DNA of 64,000 nucleotides from Bradyrhizobium mercantei (GTDB lineage Bacteria; Pseudomonadota; Alphaproteobacteria; Rhizobiales; Xanthobacteraceae): assembly GCF_001982635.1 (NCBI RefSeq), contig NZ_MKFI01000010.1, positions 186,001 to 250,000 on the forward strand, read 5' to 3'. The notes beneath the pieces are model-generated. The model was not told where the DNA came from, did not search any database, and worked only from the letters and a program-made list of their open reading frames with translations. The first letter of the stretch is position 1, and each line of letters opens with the position of its first letter. A program made the position numbers and the translations under genes. Below, in pieces: positions 1 through 8,415 of this stretch.

Positions 1-543
1 CGAGCCCGGCACCAGCTCGGCCGGCTTGAACACGACGGTGTTGCCGTAGCAGAGCGCGGGCGCGATCTTCCAGGCCGGAATCGCGATCGGGAAATTCCAC
101 GGCGTGATCATACCGATGACGCCGACCGGCTCGCGGGTGATCTCGACATCGAGGCCGGGGCGCACCGACGCGCCCTTCTCGCCCATCAGCCGCAGCGCCT
201 CGCCGGCGAAGAACGCGAAGATCTGCCCGGCGCGCGCCACCTCGCCGATGCCCTCGGGCAGCGTCTTGCCTTCCTCGCGCGCCAGCAGGCGGCCGAGCTC
301 TTCCTTGCGGGCGAGGATTTCGACCGAGATCTTGGTCAGCGCGTCGAAGCGCTCCTGCGGCGTCGAGCGCGCCCAGGCCGGGAAGGCGGCCTTCGCGGCG
401 GCGATCGCCTGTTCGGTCTGCGCCTTGTCGGCCTTGGCGTATTCGCCGACCACGTCCTTGGTGTTGGAGGGGTTGATGTCCCGCGTGATGCCTGTTCCGT
501 CGACCCATTCGCCGGCGATGAAGTTCTTCTGGTGAGCGGTCAT
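1..543 (-). CDS. Aldehyde dehydrogenase, N-terminal part (probable 2-oxoglutarate semialdehyde dehydrogenase); cut by window edge
   Basis: These are the first 181 codons of an NAD(P)-dependent aldehyde dehydrogenase; the gene runs off the left edge, so the catalytic Cys and Glu are not visible. The family call rests on the motif MITPWNFPIA at residues 145-154, whose Asn helps form the oxyanion hole, and FKPAE at 172-176, whose Lys binds the cofactor. GGAGAG precedes the ATG at 543. The gene lies 22 bp behind gudD as last visible gene of the kdgD-gudD operon. From that context I infer oxidation of 2-oxoglutarate semialdehyde to 2-oxoglutarate, the final step of non-phosphorylative glucarate breakdown. 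The fold is certain; the substrate is inferred. Confidence 0.9.
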   Translation of the reverse strand, partial: MTAHQKNFIAGEWVDGTGITRDINPSNTKDVVGEYAKADKAQTEQAIAAAKAAFPAWARSTPQERFDALTKISVEILARKEELGRLLAREEGKTLPEGIGEVARAGQIFAFFAGEALRLMGEKGASVRPGLDVEITREPVGVIGMITPWNFPIAIPAWKIAPALCYGNTVVFKPAELVPGS

Positions 544-565
544 TGTTCTCTCCAACCTTTTGTTG

Positions 566-1921
566 TTAGCGCACGAGGCAGGGACGCTTGTCGTCGAAGG
601 TCCAGCCGGGGATCAGGAACTGCATGGCCAGCGCGTCGTCGCGGGCGCCGAGACCATGCTGCTTGTATAGCGCGTTCGCCGCCTCGATGGCACCGCGATC
701 GAGCTCGATGCCGAGGCCCGGCCGGTCGGGGATCGCGATCTTGCCGCCCTTGATCTGGAGTGGCTCCCTGGTCAACGCTTGGCCGTCCTGCCAGATCCAG
801 TGGGTGTCGATCGCGGTCACCTTGCCGGGCGCGGCGGCGCCGACATGGGTGAACATCGCCAGCGAAATGTCGAAATGGTTGTTGGAGTGCGAGCCCCAGG
901 TCAGGCCGTTGTCGCGGCAGGTCTGCGCCACCCGCACCGAGCCCTGCATGGTCCAGAAATGCGGATCGGCCAGCGGAATGTCGACGGCCCCGAGCCGCAG
1001 CGCGTGGCTGAGCTGGCGCCAGTCGGTCGCGATCATGTTGGTCGCGGTCGGCAGCCCGGTGGCGCGGCGGAACTCGGCCATGATCTCGCGGCCGGAGAAG
1101 CCGGCCTCGGCGCCGCATGGATCCTCGGCATAGGCCAGCACGCCATGCATGTTGCTGCACAGCCGGATCGCCTCGTCGAGCGACCAGGCGCCGTTCGGGT
1201 CGAGCGTGACGCGCGCCTTCGGGAAGCGCTTTGCAATCGCGGTGACGGCCTCGATCTCCGCTTCGCCGGCCAGCACGCCGCCCTTGAGCTTGAAGTCGGC
1301 AAAGCCGTAATGCGCCTGCGTTGCCTCGGCGAAGCGCACGATCGCCTCCGGCGTCATCGCCACCTGATGGCGCAGATTGAACCAGTCCGCCTTGCCGGTC
1401 TCGCCCTCGACGTAAGGCAGGCTGGTCTTGCTGCGGTCGCCGACGAAGAAGAGATAGCCGAGCGTTTCGACCTCAGCGCGCTGCTGGCCTTCGCCAAGCA
1501 GCGCCGCGACCGGCAGATTGAGATGCTGGCCGAGCAGATCGAGCAGTGCGGATTCCACCGCAGTGACCGCGTGGATGGTGACGCGGAGGTCAAAAGTCTG
1601 CTTGCCGCGGCCGCCGGCGTCGCGGTCGGCGAAGGCCTGGCGCATCGAGGCCAGGATGTTGTTGCAAGCGCCGATGGTCTGGCCGACGACGAGGTCGCGG
1701 GCGTCCTCGAGCGTCTTCCTGATCTTTTCGCCGCCCGGCACCTCGCCGACGCCGGTATGACCGGAGTTGTCGGTGAGGATCACGAGGTTGCGGGTGAAGA
1801 ACGGCGCGTGTGCGCCGCTCAGATTGAGGAGCATGCCGTCGCGGCCGGCGACCGGAATCACCTCCATCGCCGTGACGACGGGGGCGCCGGCAAAGCCGCT
1901 GCGGATCGCATCTTGAATCAT
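566..1921 (-). CDS. gudD: Glucarate dehydratase
   Basis: Enolase-superfamily enzyme of 451 residues, close to the usual 446, that dehydrates D-glucarate to 5-dehydro-4-deoxy-D-glucarate in the cytoplasm. The catalytic set lines up with the E. coli enzyme at a constant offset of six: KxK at Lys211/Lys213 (FKLKGG), metal ligands Asp241 (LDPNGAW), Glu266 (AEDPCG) and Asn295 (ATNMIATDW), and the His345-Asp319 dyad (SHSNNHFD). GGGAGGA precedes the ATG. It lies 31 bp behind kdgD and 22 bp ahead of the aldehyde dehydrogenase, in pathway order. Presence of every active-site residue makes galactarate or a non-catalytic paralogue unlikely. Confidence 0.96.
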   Translation of the reverse strand: MIQDAIRSGFAGAPVVTAMEVIPVAGRDGMLLNLSGAHAPFFTRNLVILTDNSGHTGVGEVPGGEKIRKTLEDARDLVVGQTIGACNNILASMRQAFADRDAGGRGKQTFDLRVTIHAVTAVESALLDLLGQHLNLPVAALLGEGQQRAEVETLGYLFFVGDRSKTSLPYVEGETGKADWFNLRHQVAMTPEAIVRFAEATQAHYGFADFKLKGGVLAGEAEIEAVTAIAKRFPKARVTLDPNGAWSLDEAIRLCSNMHGVLAYAEDPCGAEAGFSGREIMAEFRRATGLPTATNMIATDWRQLSHALRLGAVDIPLADPHFWTMQGSVRVAQTCRDNGLTWGSHSNNHFDISLAMFTHVGAAAPGKVTAIDTHWIWQDGQALTREPLQIKGGKIAIPDRPGLGIELDRGAIEAANALYKQHGLGARDDALAMQFLIPGWTFDDKRPCLVR

Positions 1922-1952
1922 CTGGTCCTCCCTTTGTCGTTTGCCGCTTGGC

Positions 1953-2894
1953 TTATTCCGCCGCCTGCTGCGCCGCGGCCTGCGGCAGCTTCGCCACCAG
2001 CGCCGCGAGCTCGGCGATCTCCTGCTCGGTGAGATCGGTCAGCGGCGGCCGCACCGGGCCGGAATCGCGGCCAATCACCTTCATGCCGGCCTTGATGATC
2101 GACACGGCGTAACCCTTCTTGCGGTTGCGTATCGCGATCAGCGGCAGGATGAAATCCTTCAGGCCTGCATGGATGGTCTGATGGTCGCGCCGGCGCACCG
2201 CGGCGTAGAAATTGGTGGCGAATTCCGGCACGAAGTTGAACACCGCCGATGAATAGGTCGTAACACCCATGTCGAGATAGGGCAGCGCGAAGGTTTCCGC
2301 GGTCGGCAGGCCGCCGATATAGGTCAGGCGGTCGCCGAGCTTGGTGTAGACGCGGGTCATCAGCTCGATGTCGCCGATGCCGTCCTTGTAGCCGACGAGG
2401 TTCGGGCAGCGCTCGCAGAGCCGCGCCAGCGTATCCGGCTGCAGGATCGCATTGTCGCGGTTGTAGACGATGACGCCGATCTTCACCGACGAACACACGG
2501 CCTCGATATGGGCGGCGAGACCGTCCTGCTCGGCATGCGTCAGATAGGGCGGCAGCAGCAAGAGGCCATCGGCGCCGGCCTTCTCGGCGCCAACTGCGAT
2601 CTCGCGCGCGATCGCGGTGCCGTAGCCGGTGCCGGCCAGCACGGGAACGCGGCCCTTGGTCTCCTCGACCGCGATCTTCACGACATGGGGAACTTCGGAG
2701 GGCGTCAGCGAGAAGAACTCGCCGGTGCCGCCGGCGGCGAACAGGCCGGCGACGTCATAGCCGCACAGCCAATCCATGTTGGCACGGTAGGTCGCCTCGT
2801 CGAACGAATAGTCCGCGTTGAACGGGGTCACCGGGAAAGACAGGAGACCGCCACCGATATGCCGGGCCATCTCCTGAGGGGTCATCTTGCTCAT
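1953..2894 (-). CDS. kdgD: 5-dehydro-4-deoxyglucarate dehydratase
   Basis: Member of the DHDPS/N-acetylneuraminate lyase family, 313 residues, that decarboxylates and dehydrates 5-dehydro-4-deoxyglucarate to 2-oxoglutarate semialdehyde. Visible marks are the substrate-carboxylate loop GGTGEF (55-60), the proton-relay Tyr144 (VIVYNRD) and the Schiff-base Lys170 (VGYKDGIGD). AAGGAG precedes the ATG at 2894. It is the first gene of the kdgD-gudD-aldehyde dehydrogenase operon; a promoter-like element and a LysR-type site lie upstream at 2961-3025. The neighbouring gudD makes this the glucarate enzyme rather than dihydrodipicolinate synthase. Confidence 0.95.
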   Translation of the reverse strand: MSKMTPQEMARHIGGGLLSFPVTPFNADYSFDEATYRANMDWLCGYDVAGLFAAGGTGEFFSLTPSEVPHVVKIAVEETKGRVPVLAGTGYGTAIAREIAVGAEKAGADGLLLLPPYLTHAEQDGLAAHIEAVCSSVKIGVIVYNRDNAILQPDTLARLCERCPNLVGYKDGIGDIELMTRVYTKLGDRLTYIGGLPTAETFALPYLDMGVTTYSSAVFNFVPEFATNFYAAVRRRDHQTIHAGLKDFILPLIAIRNRKKGYAVSIIKAGMKVIGRDSGPVRPPLTDLTEQEIAELAALVAKLPQAAAQQAAE

Positions 2895-2960
2895 GGCGCC
2901 ACTCCTTGAATGATGTTGTTGGGAAAGGGATGCGCGAGCAGCGCGCGTCCATGGCCGAAT

Positions 2961-3013
2961 TCTTAGGGACTGGTTCGATGCGCGTCCAAGCCAAACGCGG
3001 TATCGAGCGATGC
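2961..3013 (-). promoter_or_regulatory. kdgD promoter with upstream activator element
   Basis: Read on the minus strand: a 30-bp element (3013-2984) ends in the -35 box TTGGAC (2989-2984), then 17 bp, then a weak -10 CTAAGA (2966-2961). The 30-bp element matches one before gudP (5592-5621) at about 24 of 30 positions, and the -35 and spacer length also match. An activator site touching the -35 box is the usual layout for LysR-activated promoters. The predicted leader is about 60 nt. Confidence 0.6.
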
Positions 3014-3025
3014 TAACTCTGCATC
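3009..3025. promoter_or_regulatory. LysR-type binding site (GATGC-N7-GCATC)
   Basis: Perfect 5-bp arms, GATGC (3009-3013) and GCATC (3021-3025), around taactct. The core is ATGC-N7-GCAT, which satisfies the T-N11-A rule of LysR regulators. It overlaps the stop codon of the lysR gene and lies about 115 bp upstream of kdgD, next to the element shared with gudP. Confidence 0.5.
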
Positions 3026-3929
3026 AATCGCCGCGCAGCTGCGGCGCTGCGATTTCGGTCGCGATCTCGATCAATGACGGCAGCAACTGGTTCTCGTGAT
3101 CGCGCCGCCACACCATGAACAACTCGACCGGCACCGGCGTGCGCAGCTTCAGCGGCTTCAGCTTGACGTCCGCGATCTTCAGGCTGGCGGCGGCCTCCGG
3201 CACGATGGCTATGCCGAGCCCGGCGCGCACCATGGCGAGGATCGAATGGATCTGGCTGAGATGCTGGACATAGCGCGGCAGTATGTCGGCGCGCGTGAAC
3301 ATCGACACCAGCAGATCGTGGAAGTAGCGCGCCTCATAGGGCGAATACATCACGAAGGGCTGGTCGTCGAAATCCTTGATGCTGACGGCATCGGCCGCGG
3401 CCAGTGGATGCTTCTTCGGGATCGCCGCAAGCAGCGGCTCGGCGACGACGCGGCGGCTGGCGAATTCCGGCCGCGCGATCGGCGGGCGCAGCAGGCCGGC
3501 ATCGATCTGGCCGGTGGTCAGTGCCTCGAACTGATCGCCGGAGACCATCTCCTTCAGCGAAAAATCCACCTCGGGCAGGCGGGAGCGGGCGGCTGCGATC
3601 AGGTCGGGCAGGAAGCCATAGGCGGCCGCCGCCGTGAAGCCGATCTTGAGCGAGCCGGTCTTGCCGAGCGCGATGCGGCGGGCGACCTGCGAGGCGGATT
3701 CGGCCAGTTTGAGGATGCGCCGCGCCTCGGGCAGGAAGCTACGGCCCGCCGGCGTCAGCCGCACCGAACGGCTGGTTCGCTCCAGCAGCGGCGCGTCGAT
3801 GATGTGCTCGAGCACCTGGATCTGCCGGCTCAGCGGCGGCTGCGTCATGTTGAGCCGCGCCGCGGCGCGGCCGAAGTGTAGTTCCTCGGCCACCGTGACG
3901 AAACAGCGGAGCTGGTTCAGGTCGAACAT
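3024..3929 (-). CDS. LysR-family regulator, probable regulator of the glucarate genes
   Basis: LysR-type transcription factor of 301 residues. The N-terminal winged helix-turn-helix opens with MFDLNQLRCFVTVAEELHF and has the typical recognition stretch NMTQPPLSRQIQ; a two-lobed effector domain follows. I chose the ATG at 3929 because the family always starts a few residues before this helix, while an upstream ATG at 3977 would add an unrelated 16-residue tail. It sits between gudP and kdgD on the same strand, and its 3' end overlaps a candidate LysR box (3009-3025). Control of gudP and kdgD by glucarate is inferred from position and from the shared element before both genes. Confidence 0.9.
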   Translation of the reverse strand: MFDLNQLRCFVTVAEELHFGRAAARLNMTQPPLSRQIQVLEHIIDAPLLERTSRSVRLTPAGRSFLPEARRILKLAESASQVARRIALGKTGSLKIGFTAAAAYGFLPDLIAAARSRLPEVDFSLKEMVSGDQFEALTTGQIDAGLLRPPIARPEFASRRVVAEPLLAAIPKKHPLAAADAVSIKDFDDQPFVMYSPYEARYFHDLLVSMFTRADILPRYVQHLSQIHSILAMVRAGLGIAIVPEAAASLKIADVKLKPLKLRTPVPVELFMVWRRDHENQLLPSLIEIATEIAAPQLRGD

Positions 3930-4069
3930 CGATGCAAGCCTGGAATGGATCGCTTGAGAATTCGTACGTTCTAGCATCGATGCCTCCCACTGGCCAAGAA
4001 GACAAACAAGCAGACAAAGACGGCGGCCGAAGCCGCCGTTCCTGGAGTTTTGTGCCCAACTCCATCCCC

Positions 4070-4184
4070 GTCATTGCGAGCGAAGCGAAGCAATCCATCG
4101 CACGGCACATCCGGAAGCATGGATTGCTTCGTCGCTTCAGCGCAAAATTGCTTTGCAATTTTGTCGCGAGCTCCTCGCAATGAC
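4070..4184. repeat. Palindromic intergenic repeat, family A (copy 1)
   Basis: The outer ends GTCATTGCGAG and CTCGCAATGAC form long inverted arms, with the inner arms GAAGCAATCCAT and ATGGATTGCTTC. This copy is longer than the other four because it carries an extra hairpin (CAAAATTG, loop, CAATTTTG) in its right half. It fills the gap between gudP and the lysR gene. Other copies are at 45976, 47726, 55789 and 58779. Confidence 0.85.
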
Positions 4185-4196
4185 GGGCCGTAGGCA

Positions 4197-5534
4197 TCAG
4201 GCCGCCTTCAGCTGCACCCGCTTGATCTCGCCGACGATGAACAGATAGGCGATCGCCGCGACCAGCGCGTTGACGCCGACGAACACCAGCGCGCCGTTGA
4301 ACGAGCCGGTGGCGGCCAGGACATAGCCGATGATGATCGGCGTGGTGATCGAGGACAGATTGCCGAAGGTGTTGAACAACCCGCCGGAGACACCGCCGGC
4401 TTCCTTCGGCGAAGTGTCCGAGACCACAGCCCAGCCGAGCGCGCCGATGCCCTTGCCGAAGAAGGCGAGCGCCATGAAGCCGACCACCAGCGCCTGGCCA
4501 TCGACATAGTTGCAGGCGATGATCGACATCGACAGCAGCATGCCGCCGACGATCGGGATCTTGCGCGCCAGGGTCAGAGAGCCGGTGCGGCGCAGGATAT
4601 AGTCGGAGATCACGCCGCCGAGCACGCCGCCGATGAAGCCGCACAGCGCCGGCAAGGTCGCGACGAAGCCGGCCTGCAGGATCGAAAGCCCGCGCTCCTT
4701 CACCAGATAGACCGGGAACCAGGTCAGGAAGAAATAGGTCAGGGTGTTGATGCAGTACTGGCCGATATAGACGCCGAGCATCATGCGGTTGGCGAGCAGC
4801 TGGCGGATGTGGTCCCAGCGCGGGCCAGAGTCATGCGCCTTGCCGTCCTTCGCCGCGTCCATGTCGACCAGCGCGCCGCCCTGCTTGATGTAGTCGAACT
4901 CGGCCTCGTTGATCCCAGGATGGTCCTTCGGCTCGTAGATCGTCTTGATCCAGGCAATGCCCATGACGATGCCGAGCCCGCCCATCACGTAGAACACGTG
5001 GCGCCAGCCGTGCTCATGGGCGATCCAGCCCATCAGCGGCGCGAAGATCACGGTGGCGAAATACTGCCCGGAATTGAAGAAGGCCGATGCGGTGCCGCGC
5101 TCATTGCCCGGGAACCAGGAGGCGACGATGCGGGCGTTGGCCGGGAATGACGGCGCCTCGGCGATGCCGACCAGGAAGCGCAGGCCGAACAGGAGGACCA
5201 CGGCCGTGCCGGCGGAAAGGAACCCGACCAGGCCCTGCATCGCGGTGAAGATCGACCAGACGATGATACTGATCGCATAGACCCATTTGGAGCCGTAGCG
5301 GTCGAGCAGCCAGCCGCACGGCACCTGCGCGACGACATAGGACCAGCCGAACGCCGAGAACACGTAACCCATCGCGACGGGGTCGAGATGCAGTTCCTTG
5401 GACAGGGCGGGCCCAGCGATCGAGAGCGTGGCGCGATCAGCATAGTTCACGGTGGTGACGAGAAACAGCATCGTCACGATCAAGAGCCGGACGCGGGACC
5501 GCCGCGCATCCGTGGCGGACACAATTGCGCTCAT
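4197..5534 (-). CDS. gudP: MFS glucarate permease
   Basis: Major facilitator of the anion:cation symporter (ACS) family, 445 residues, about 12 membrane helices. It resembles E. coli GudP along its whole length: NYADRATLSIAGPALSKEL near the N terminus, the DRYGSKWVY loop between helices 2 and 3, the stretch RFLVGIAEAPSFPANARIV, and SDTSPKEAGGVSGGLFNTFG towards the C terminus. It imports D-glucarate (perhaps galactarate too) for the downstream pathway. AAGGAGG lies just before the ATG. It has its own promoter at 5569-5621 that shares a regulatory element with kdgD. Confidence 0.93.
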   Translation of the reverse strand: MSAIVSATDARRSRVRLLIVTMLFLVTTVNYADRATLSIAGPALSKELHLDPVAMGYVFSAFGWSYVVAQVPCGWLLDRYGSKWVYAISIIVWSIFTAMQGLVGFLSAGTAVVLLFGLRFLVGIAEAPSFPANARIVASWFPGNERGTASAFFNSGQYFATVIFAPLMGWIAHEHGWRHVFYVMGGLGIVMGIAWIKTIYEPKDHPGINEAEFDYIKQGGALVDMDAAKDGKAHDSGPRWDHIRQLLANRMMLGVYIGQYCINTLTYFFLTWFPVYLVKERGLSILQAGFVATLPALCGFIGGVLGGVISDYILRRTGSLTLARKIPIVGGMLLSMSIIACNYVDGQALVVGFMALAFFGKGIGALGWAVVSDTSPKEAGGVSGGLFNTFGNLSSITTPIIIGYVLAATGSFNGALVFVGVNALVAAIAYLFIVGEIKRVQLKAA

Positions 5535-5568
5535 TCGCGCCTCCTTAGAAATATTTCCTCGGGGTCTG

Positions 5569-5621
5569 TCCTAGAGAGATGACGGCAATGGGTCCAAGCC
5601 GAAACAGGTATTGATCCATAC
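5569..5621 (-). promoter_or_regulatory. gudP promoter with upstream activator element
   Basis: Read on the minus strand: a 30-bp element (5621-5592) containing the dyad GGTAT-N6-ATACC, ending in -35 TTGGAC (5597-5592), 17 bp, then -10 CTAGGA (5574-5569). The predicted leader is about 28 nt and carries AAGGAGG. The arrangement is the same as before kdgD. Confidence 0.6.
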
Positions 5622-5686
5622 CGGTTTTGAATTGATCGGCCCGGTGTCATTCCACCTTCGCCACTCTTGCGTCGGCCTCCAATTAG

Positions 5687-5701
5687 TGTACTATTCGTAC
5701 A
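5687..5701. promoter_or_regulatory. Inverted repeat TGTAC-N5-GTACA, operator candidate
   Basis: Perfect 5-bp arms at 5687-5691 and 5697-5701, 42 bp before the MetX-like gene. The size and arms are typical of TetR-family operators; the TetR gene at 7804-8415 in the same cluster is the obvious candidate partner. Assignment is inferred. Confidence 0.45.
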
Positions 5702-5742
5702 GTTATTGAGGGCGCAACGTCGTGCCCGGGGCTTGAGGTCGA

Positions 5743-6780
5743 ATGCCGATGACCACGCCAAGTGACTACGAGGTGTTTGAGGCAGGTCCAGTGACCTTGC
5801 AGTGTGGCGCGGTGTTTCCGCGGCTTGCGCTCGCCTACCAGACCTACGGCACGCTGAATGCGGCGAGGGACAACGTCATCCTCTATCCGACGTCGTTCGC
5901 CGCTCAGCATTATGACGTCGAATGGCTGGTGCAGCCGGGCGGGGCGCTCGATCCGGAGCGCTACTTCATCGTCATCGCGAATCTGTTCGGTAACGGCCTG
6001 TCCTCCTCGCCGTCCAATTCGAGCGAGGTGCTCGGCGGCGCGCCGTTCCCCGCCTTCAGCTATCATGATGCAATCGCGATCCAGCGGCGGCTGCTGGTCG
6101 AACGGTTTGGCGTGACCAGGCTCGCGCTGGTCTACGGCTGGTCGATGGGCGGCATGCAGGCCTATCACTGGGCCGCGCGTTATCCCGAGATGGTGGCGCG
6201 CGCGGCGGTGGTCTGCGGCAGCGCAAGGTGCTCGCCGTACAATCATGTCTTCCTCGAAGGCGTGAAGGCCGCGCTGACCGCCGACCCGGCCTATCAGGAC
6301 GGCCGCTTCGTCGCCAAGCCTGCGGCTGGCCTTCGCGCGATGGGGCGCGTCTATGCCGGCTGGGCGATGTCGCATGAGTTCTATCGCGAGGAAGTCTGGC
6401 GCGGGGCCGGCTTCAGCTCATTGGAAGACTATCTCGCGGGATCGTGGGACGGTACCTTCGCGCGGCGCGATGCCAATGATCTGCTGGCGCAGATCGCGAT
6501 CTGGCAGGCCGGCGACATCAGCCGTTGCGATGAATTCGCCGGCGATTTCGACCGGGCGCTGGCCGCGATCAAGGCGCACATCCTGCTGATGCCCGGTCGC
6601 ACCGACCGCTATTTCGATCCGCGCGACAACGAGGACGAACTCGGCCGACTGGTCAATGCCCGCTCCGCGGCGCTGCATGCGATCCCCTCGATCCATGGGC
6701 ACCGCGCCGGCAATCCCATCAACAACGCTGAAGACCGCGCCTTCATCAACCCCGAAATCTCGGCGCTCTTGCAACGCTGA
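5743..6780 (+). CDS. Alpha/beta hydrolase, homoserine O-acetyltransferase (MetX)-like
   Basis: Alpha/beta-hydrolase of 345 residues in the MetX-like group. The catalytic triad is visible: Ser134 in the nucleophile elbow GWSMGG, Asp288 (GRTDRYFDP) and His320 (IHGHRAGNP). The opening LALAYQTYGTLNAARDNVIL is also typical of the group. True MetX needs an Arg and Tyr set for homoserine binding that I cannot confirm, and its partner genes metW/metY are absent. The gene is 14 bp ahead of a membrane desaturase, which suggests acyl-group chemistry rather than methionine synthesis. The ATG at 5743 follows GAGG; ATG 5749 is a possible alternative. Confidence 0.8.
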   Translation: MPMTTPSDYEVFEAGPVTLQCGAVFPRLALAYQTYGTLNAARDNVILYPTSFAAQHYDVEWLVQPGGALDPERYFIVIANLFGNGLSSSPSNSSEVLGGAPFPAFSYHDAIAIQRRLLVERFGVTRLALVYGWSMGGMQAYHWAARYPEMVARAAVVCGSARCSPYNHVFLEGVKAALTADPAYQDGRFVAKPAAGLRAMGRVYAGWAMSHEFYREEVWRGAGFSSLEDYLAGSWDGTFARRDANDLLAQIAIWQAGDISRCDEFAGDFDRALAAIKAHILLMPGRTDRYFDPRDNEDELGRLVNARSAALHAIPSIHGHRAGNPINNAEDRAFINPEISALLQR

Positions 6781-6794
6781 CCTGTGAGACGACC

Positions 6795-7742
6795 ATGAGC
6801 ACCGCCGAGACCAGTGACGCCGGACCTCGCCTGAAGCCGCTCAGCCCGCCGATCCTCCGCGATCTGTCGGCCAAGTCGAACCTTGCCGGCGCGGTGCGCG
6901 CGGCAAGCCACTACGGAATGATTGTGATCGTCGGCGCGCTGATCTCCTTGGTGTCGTCGCGCTACGGACTGCCGTGGGCGCTGCCGCTGATTGCCGTGCA
7001 GGGCTACTTCGTCGCGTTCCTGTTCATGGTGGTGCATGAGACCGCGCACAAGACCGCGTTCCGCCGTCCGGCGCTCAATCTCGTTGTCGGCAATCTGTCC
7101 GCCTTCATGATCGGACTGCCCTACCAATATTACTGCCTGTTTCACTGGGACCATCATCGCTACACCCAGGATCCGGAAAAGGACCCGGAGCTGATCGTCG
7201 GTCCCAAGCCGGCGTCGGACACCCAGCTCGCGATCGCCTATTCCGGATTGTTGCAGGTGCTGGTCCGGATCCGGCTGATGTTGCGGCATGCCCTCACCGG
7301 ACGGGTGATCGTGCCGTGGATTCCGGCGCATAAGCGCGCCGCGATCGTGCTGGAAGCAAGGCTCTATCTCGCCGGCTATTTGCTGTTGCTCGTTGCGTCG
7401 CTCGCGCTGCACAGCGCAATCCTGCTGTTTGTGTGGATCGTGCCGCTGCTGGCCGGCCAGCTCATCCTGCGTCCGTATCTCTATGCCGAGCATACCGGCT
7501 GCGAGCGGACGCGGAGCGCATTCGAGAACACGCGCACCACGATGACCGGCCGGATCATGAAATGGTTCGCCTGGAACATGCCCTACCATGTCGAGCACCA
7601 TGCCTATCCGACGGTGCCGTTCCATGCGCTGCCGAAGCTGAATGCGATCGTCGATGGCCACATCGTGTATCGTGGCCGCAACTACCGCGCCGTGACGAGC
7701 GAGACCTGGGCCTGGTTCCGCCGTCAGCGGCAGCATTCTTGA
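6795..7742 (+). CDS. Membrane fatty-acid desaturase family protein
   Basis: Integral-membrane di-iron desaturase/hydroxylase-type protein, 315 residues. All three histidine boxes are present: HETAH (81-85), HWDHH (117-121) and HVEHH (265-269). Hydrophobic pairs at about 42-78 and 185-225 would place the boxes in the cytoplasm. It follows the MetX-like hydrolase by 14 bp and probably shares its transcript. The substrate (fatty acyl chain, carotenoid or other lipid) cannot be read from the sequence. Confidence 0.85.
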   Translation: MSTAETSDAGPRLKPLSPPILRDLSAKSNLAGAVRAASHYGMIVIVGALISLVSSRYGLPWALPLIAVQGYFVAFLFMVVHETAHKTAFRRPALNLVVGNLSAFMIGLPYQYYCLFHWDHHRYTQDPEKDPELIVGPKPASDTQLAIAYSGLLQVLVRIRLMLRHALTGRVIVPWIPAHKRAAIVLEARLYLAGYLLLLVASLALHSAILLFVWIVPLLAGQLILRPYLYAEHTGCERTRSAFENTRTTMTGRIMKWFAWNMPYHVEHHAYPTVPFHALPKLNAIVDGHIVYRGRNYRAVTSETWAWFRRQRQHS

Positions 7743-7747
7743 CGTTT

Positions 7748-7796
7748 GAGCATGGTCTTATCGGAAAACCGCGGCACACTTTTCCGGATCATGCTC
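7748..7796. repeat. Imperfect inverted repeat between convergent genes, possible bidirectional terminator
   Basis: GAGCATG...CGGAAAA pairs imperfectly with TTTTCCG...CATGCTC across a short loop. It fills the 61-bp gap between the convergent desaturase and TetR genes. The same kind of sequence is dispersed in Bradyrhizobium-group genomes, from general knowledge. Confidence 0.6.
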
Positions 7797-7803
7797 TGAT
7801 CGC

Positions 7804-8415
7804 TCAAGCCTCCGCGCGTGGCCGCAGCACCAGATTGACAAGATTGCGCGCGTAGGCCGGCGTCAATGGCTTGATGCCGAAGACATAGCGGTAGAACAGG
7901 CTGCCATAGATCGCGTCATAGATGTCGCCGGCCACGCCCGGCGCACCGATGCTGCCGTCCTTCTGACCGGCGGTGATGATCTCAAGCATCTTGCTGCGGC
8001 GCAGGCCGAGATAACGCTCGTAGAACAGCTCCGCGGTGCCGGTCTTCGAGATGCATTCCGAGATCACCGCGAGCTGCACCCGGCCGAACTCGCCCTGCAG
8101 CGCCTCGACATAGGTCGAGACATGGCGGCGGATGCGGGCCACCGGATTGCCGGCCTCGGGCAGCGGCACGGCCCGCGAGGCCTGGTCGAGGAAGGCATCG
8201 ATCAGCAGGGCCTCGCGCGACGGCCACCACTTGTAGATCGTCATCTTCGAGACGTTCGAGTGCCTGGCGATCGCGTCGATGGTGGTGGCGGCGAGGCCGG
8301 TGGTCGCCATCAGCGTATAGGCGCTTTGCAGGATCGCGGCGGTCGTCGCGGCAGAGCGCGGCCGGCCGCGCCGCCCCGTTGCCGCATCCTCCGTCTTCGC
8401 TTTGCCGCTCGCCAT
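7804..8415 (-). CDS. TetR/AcrR-family regulator
   Basis: TetR-type repressor of about 203 residues. A basic start (RRGRPRSAATTAAILQSA) leads into the helix-turn-helix TTIDAIARHSNVSKMTIYKWW, whose IYKWW end is typical of the family; the C-terminal domain is ligand-binding and divergent. I prefer the ATG at 8415; an ATG at 8466 would add 17 residues of no recognisable character. It is convergent with the hydrolase-desaturase pair, and may act at the TGTAC/GTACA dyad (5687-5701). Ligand unknown. Confidence 0.85.
   Translation of the reverse strand: MASGKAKTEDAATGRRGRPRSAATTAAILQSAYTLMATTGLAATTIDAIARHSNVSKMTIYKWWPSREALLIDAFLDQASRAVPLPEAGNPVARIRRHVSTYVEALQGEFGRVQLAVISECISKTGTAELFYERYLGLRRSKMLEIITAGQKDGSIGAPGVAGDIYDAIYGSLFYRYVFGIKPLTPAYARNLVNLVLRPRAEA

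Noticed and set aside
5743..6780. Naming this gene metX
   Set aside because: The family match is clear, but the metW/metY partners are missing and the neighbour is a desaturase, so a methionine role is not supported.
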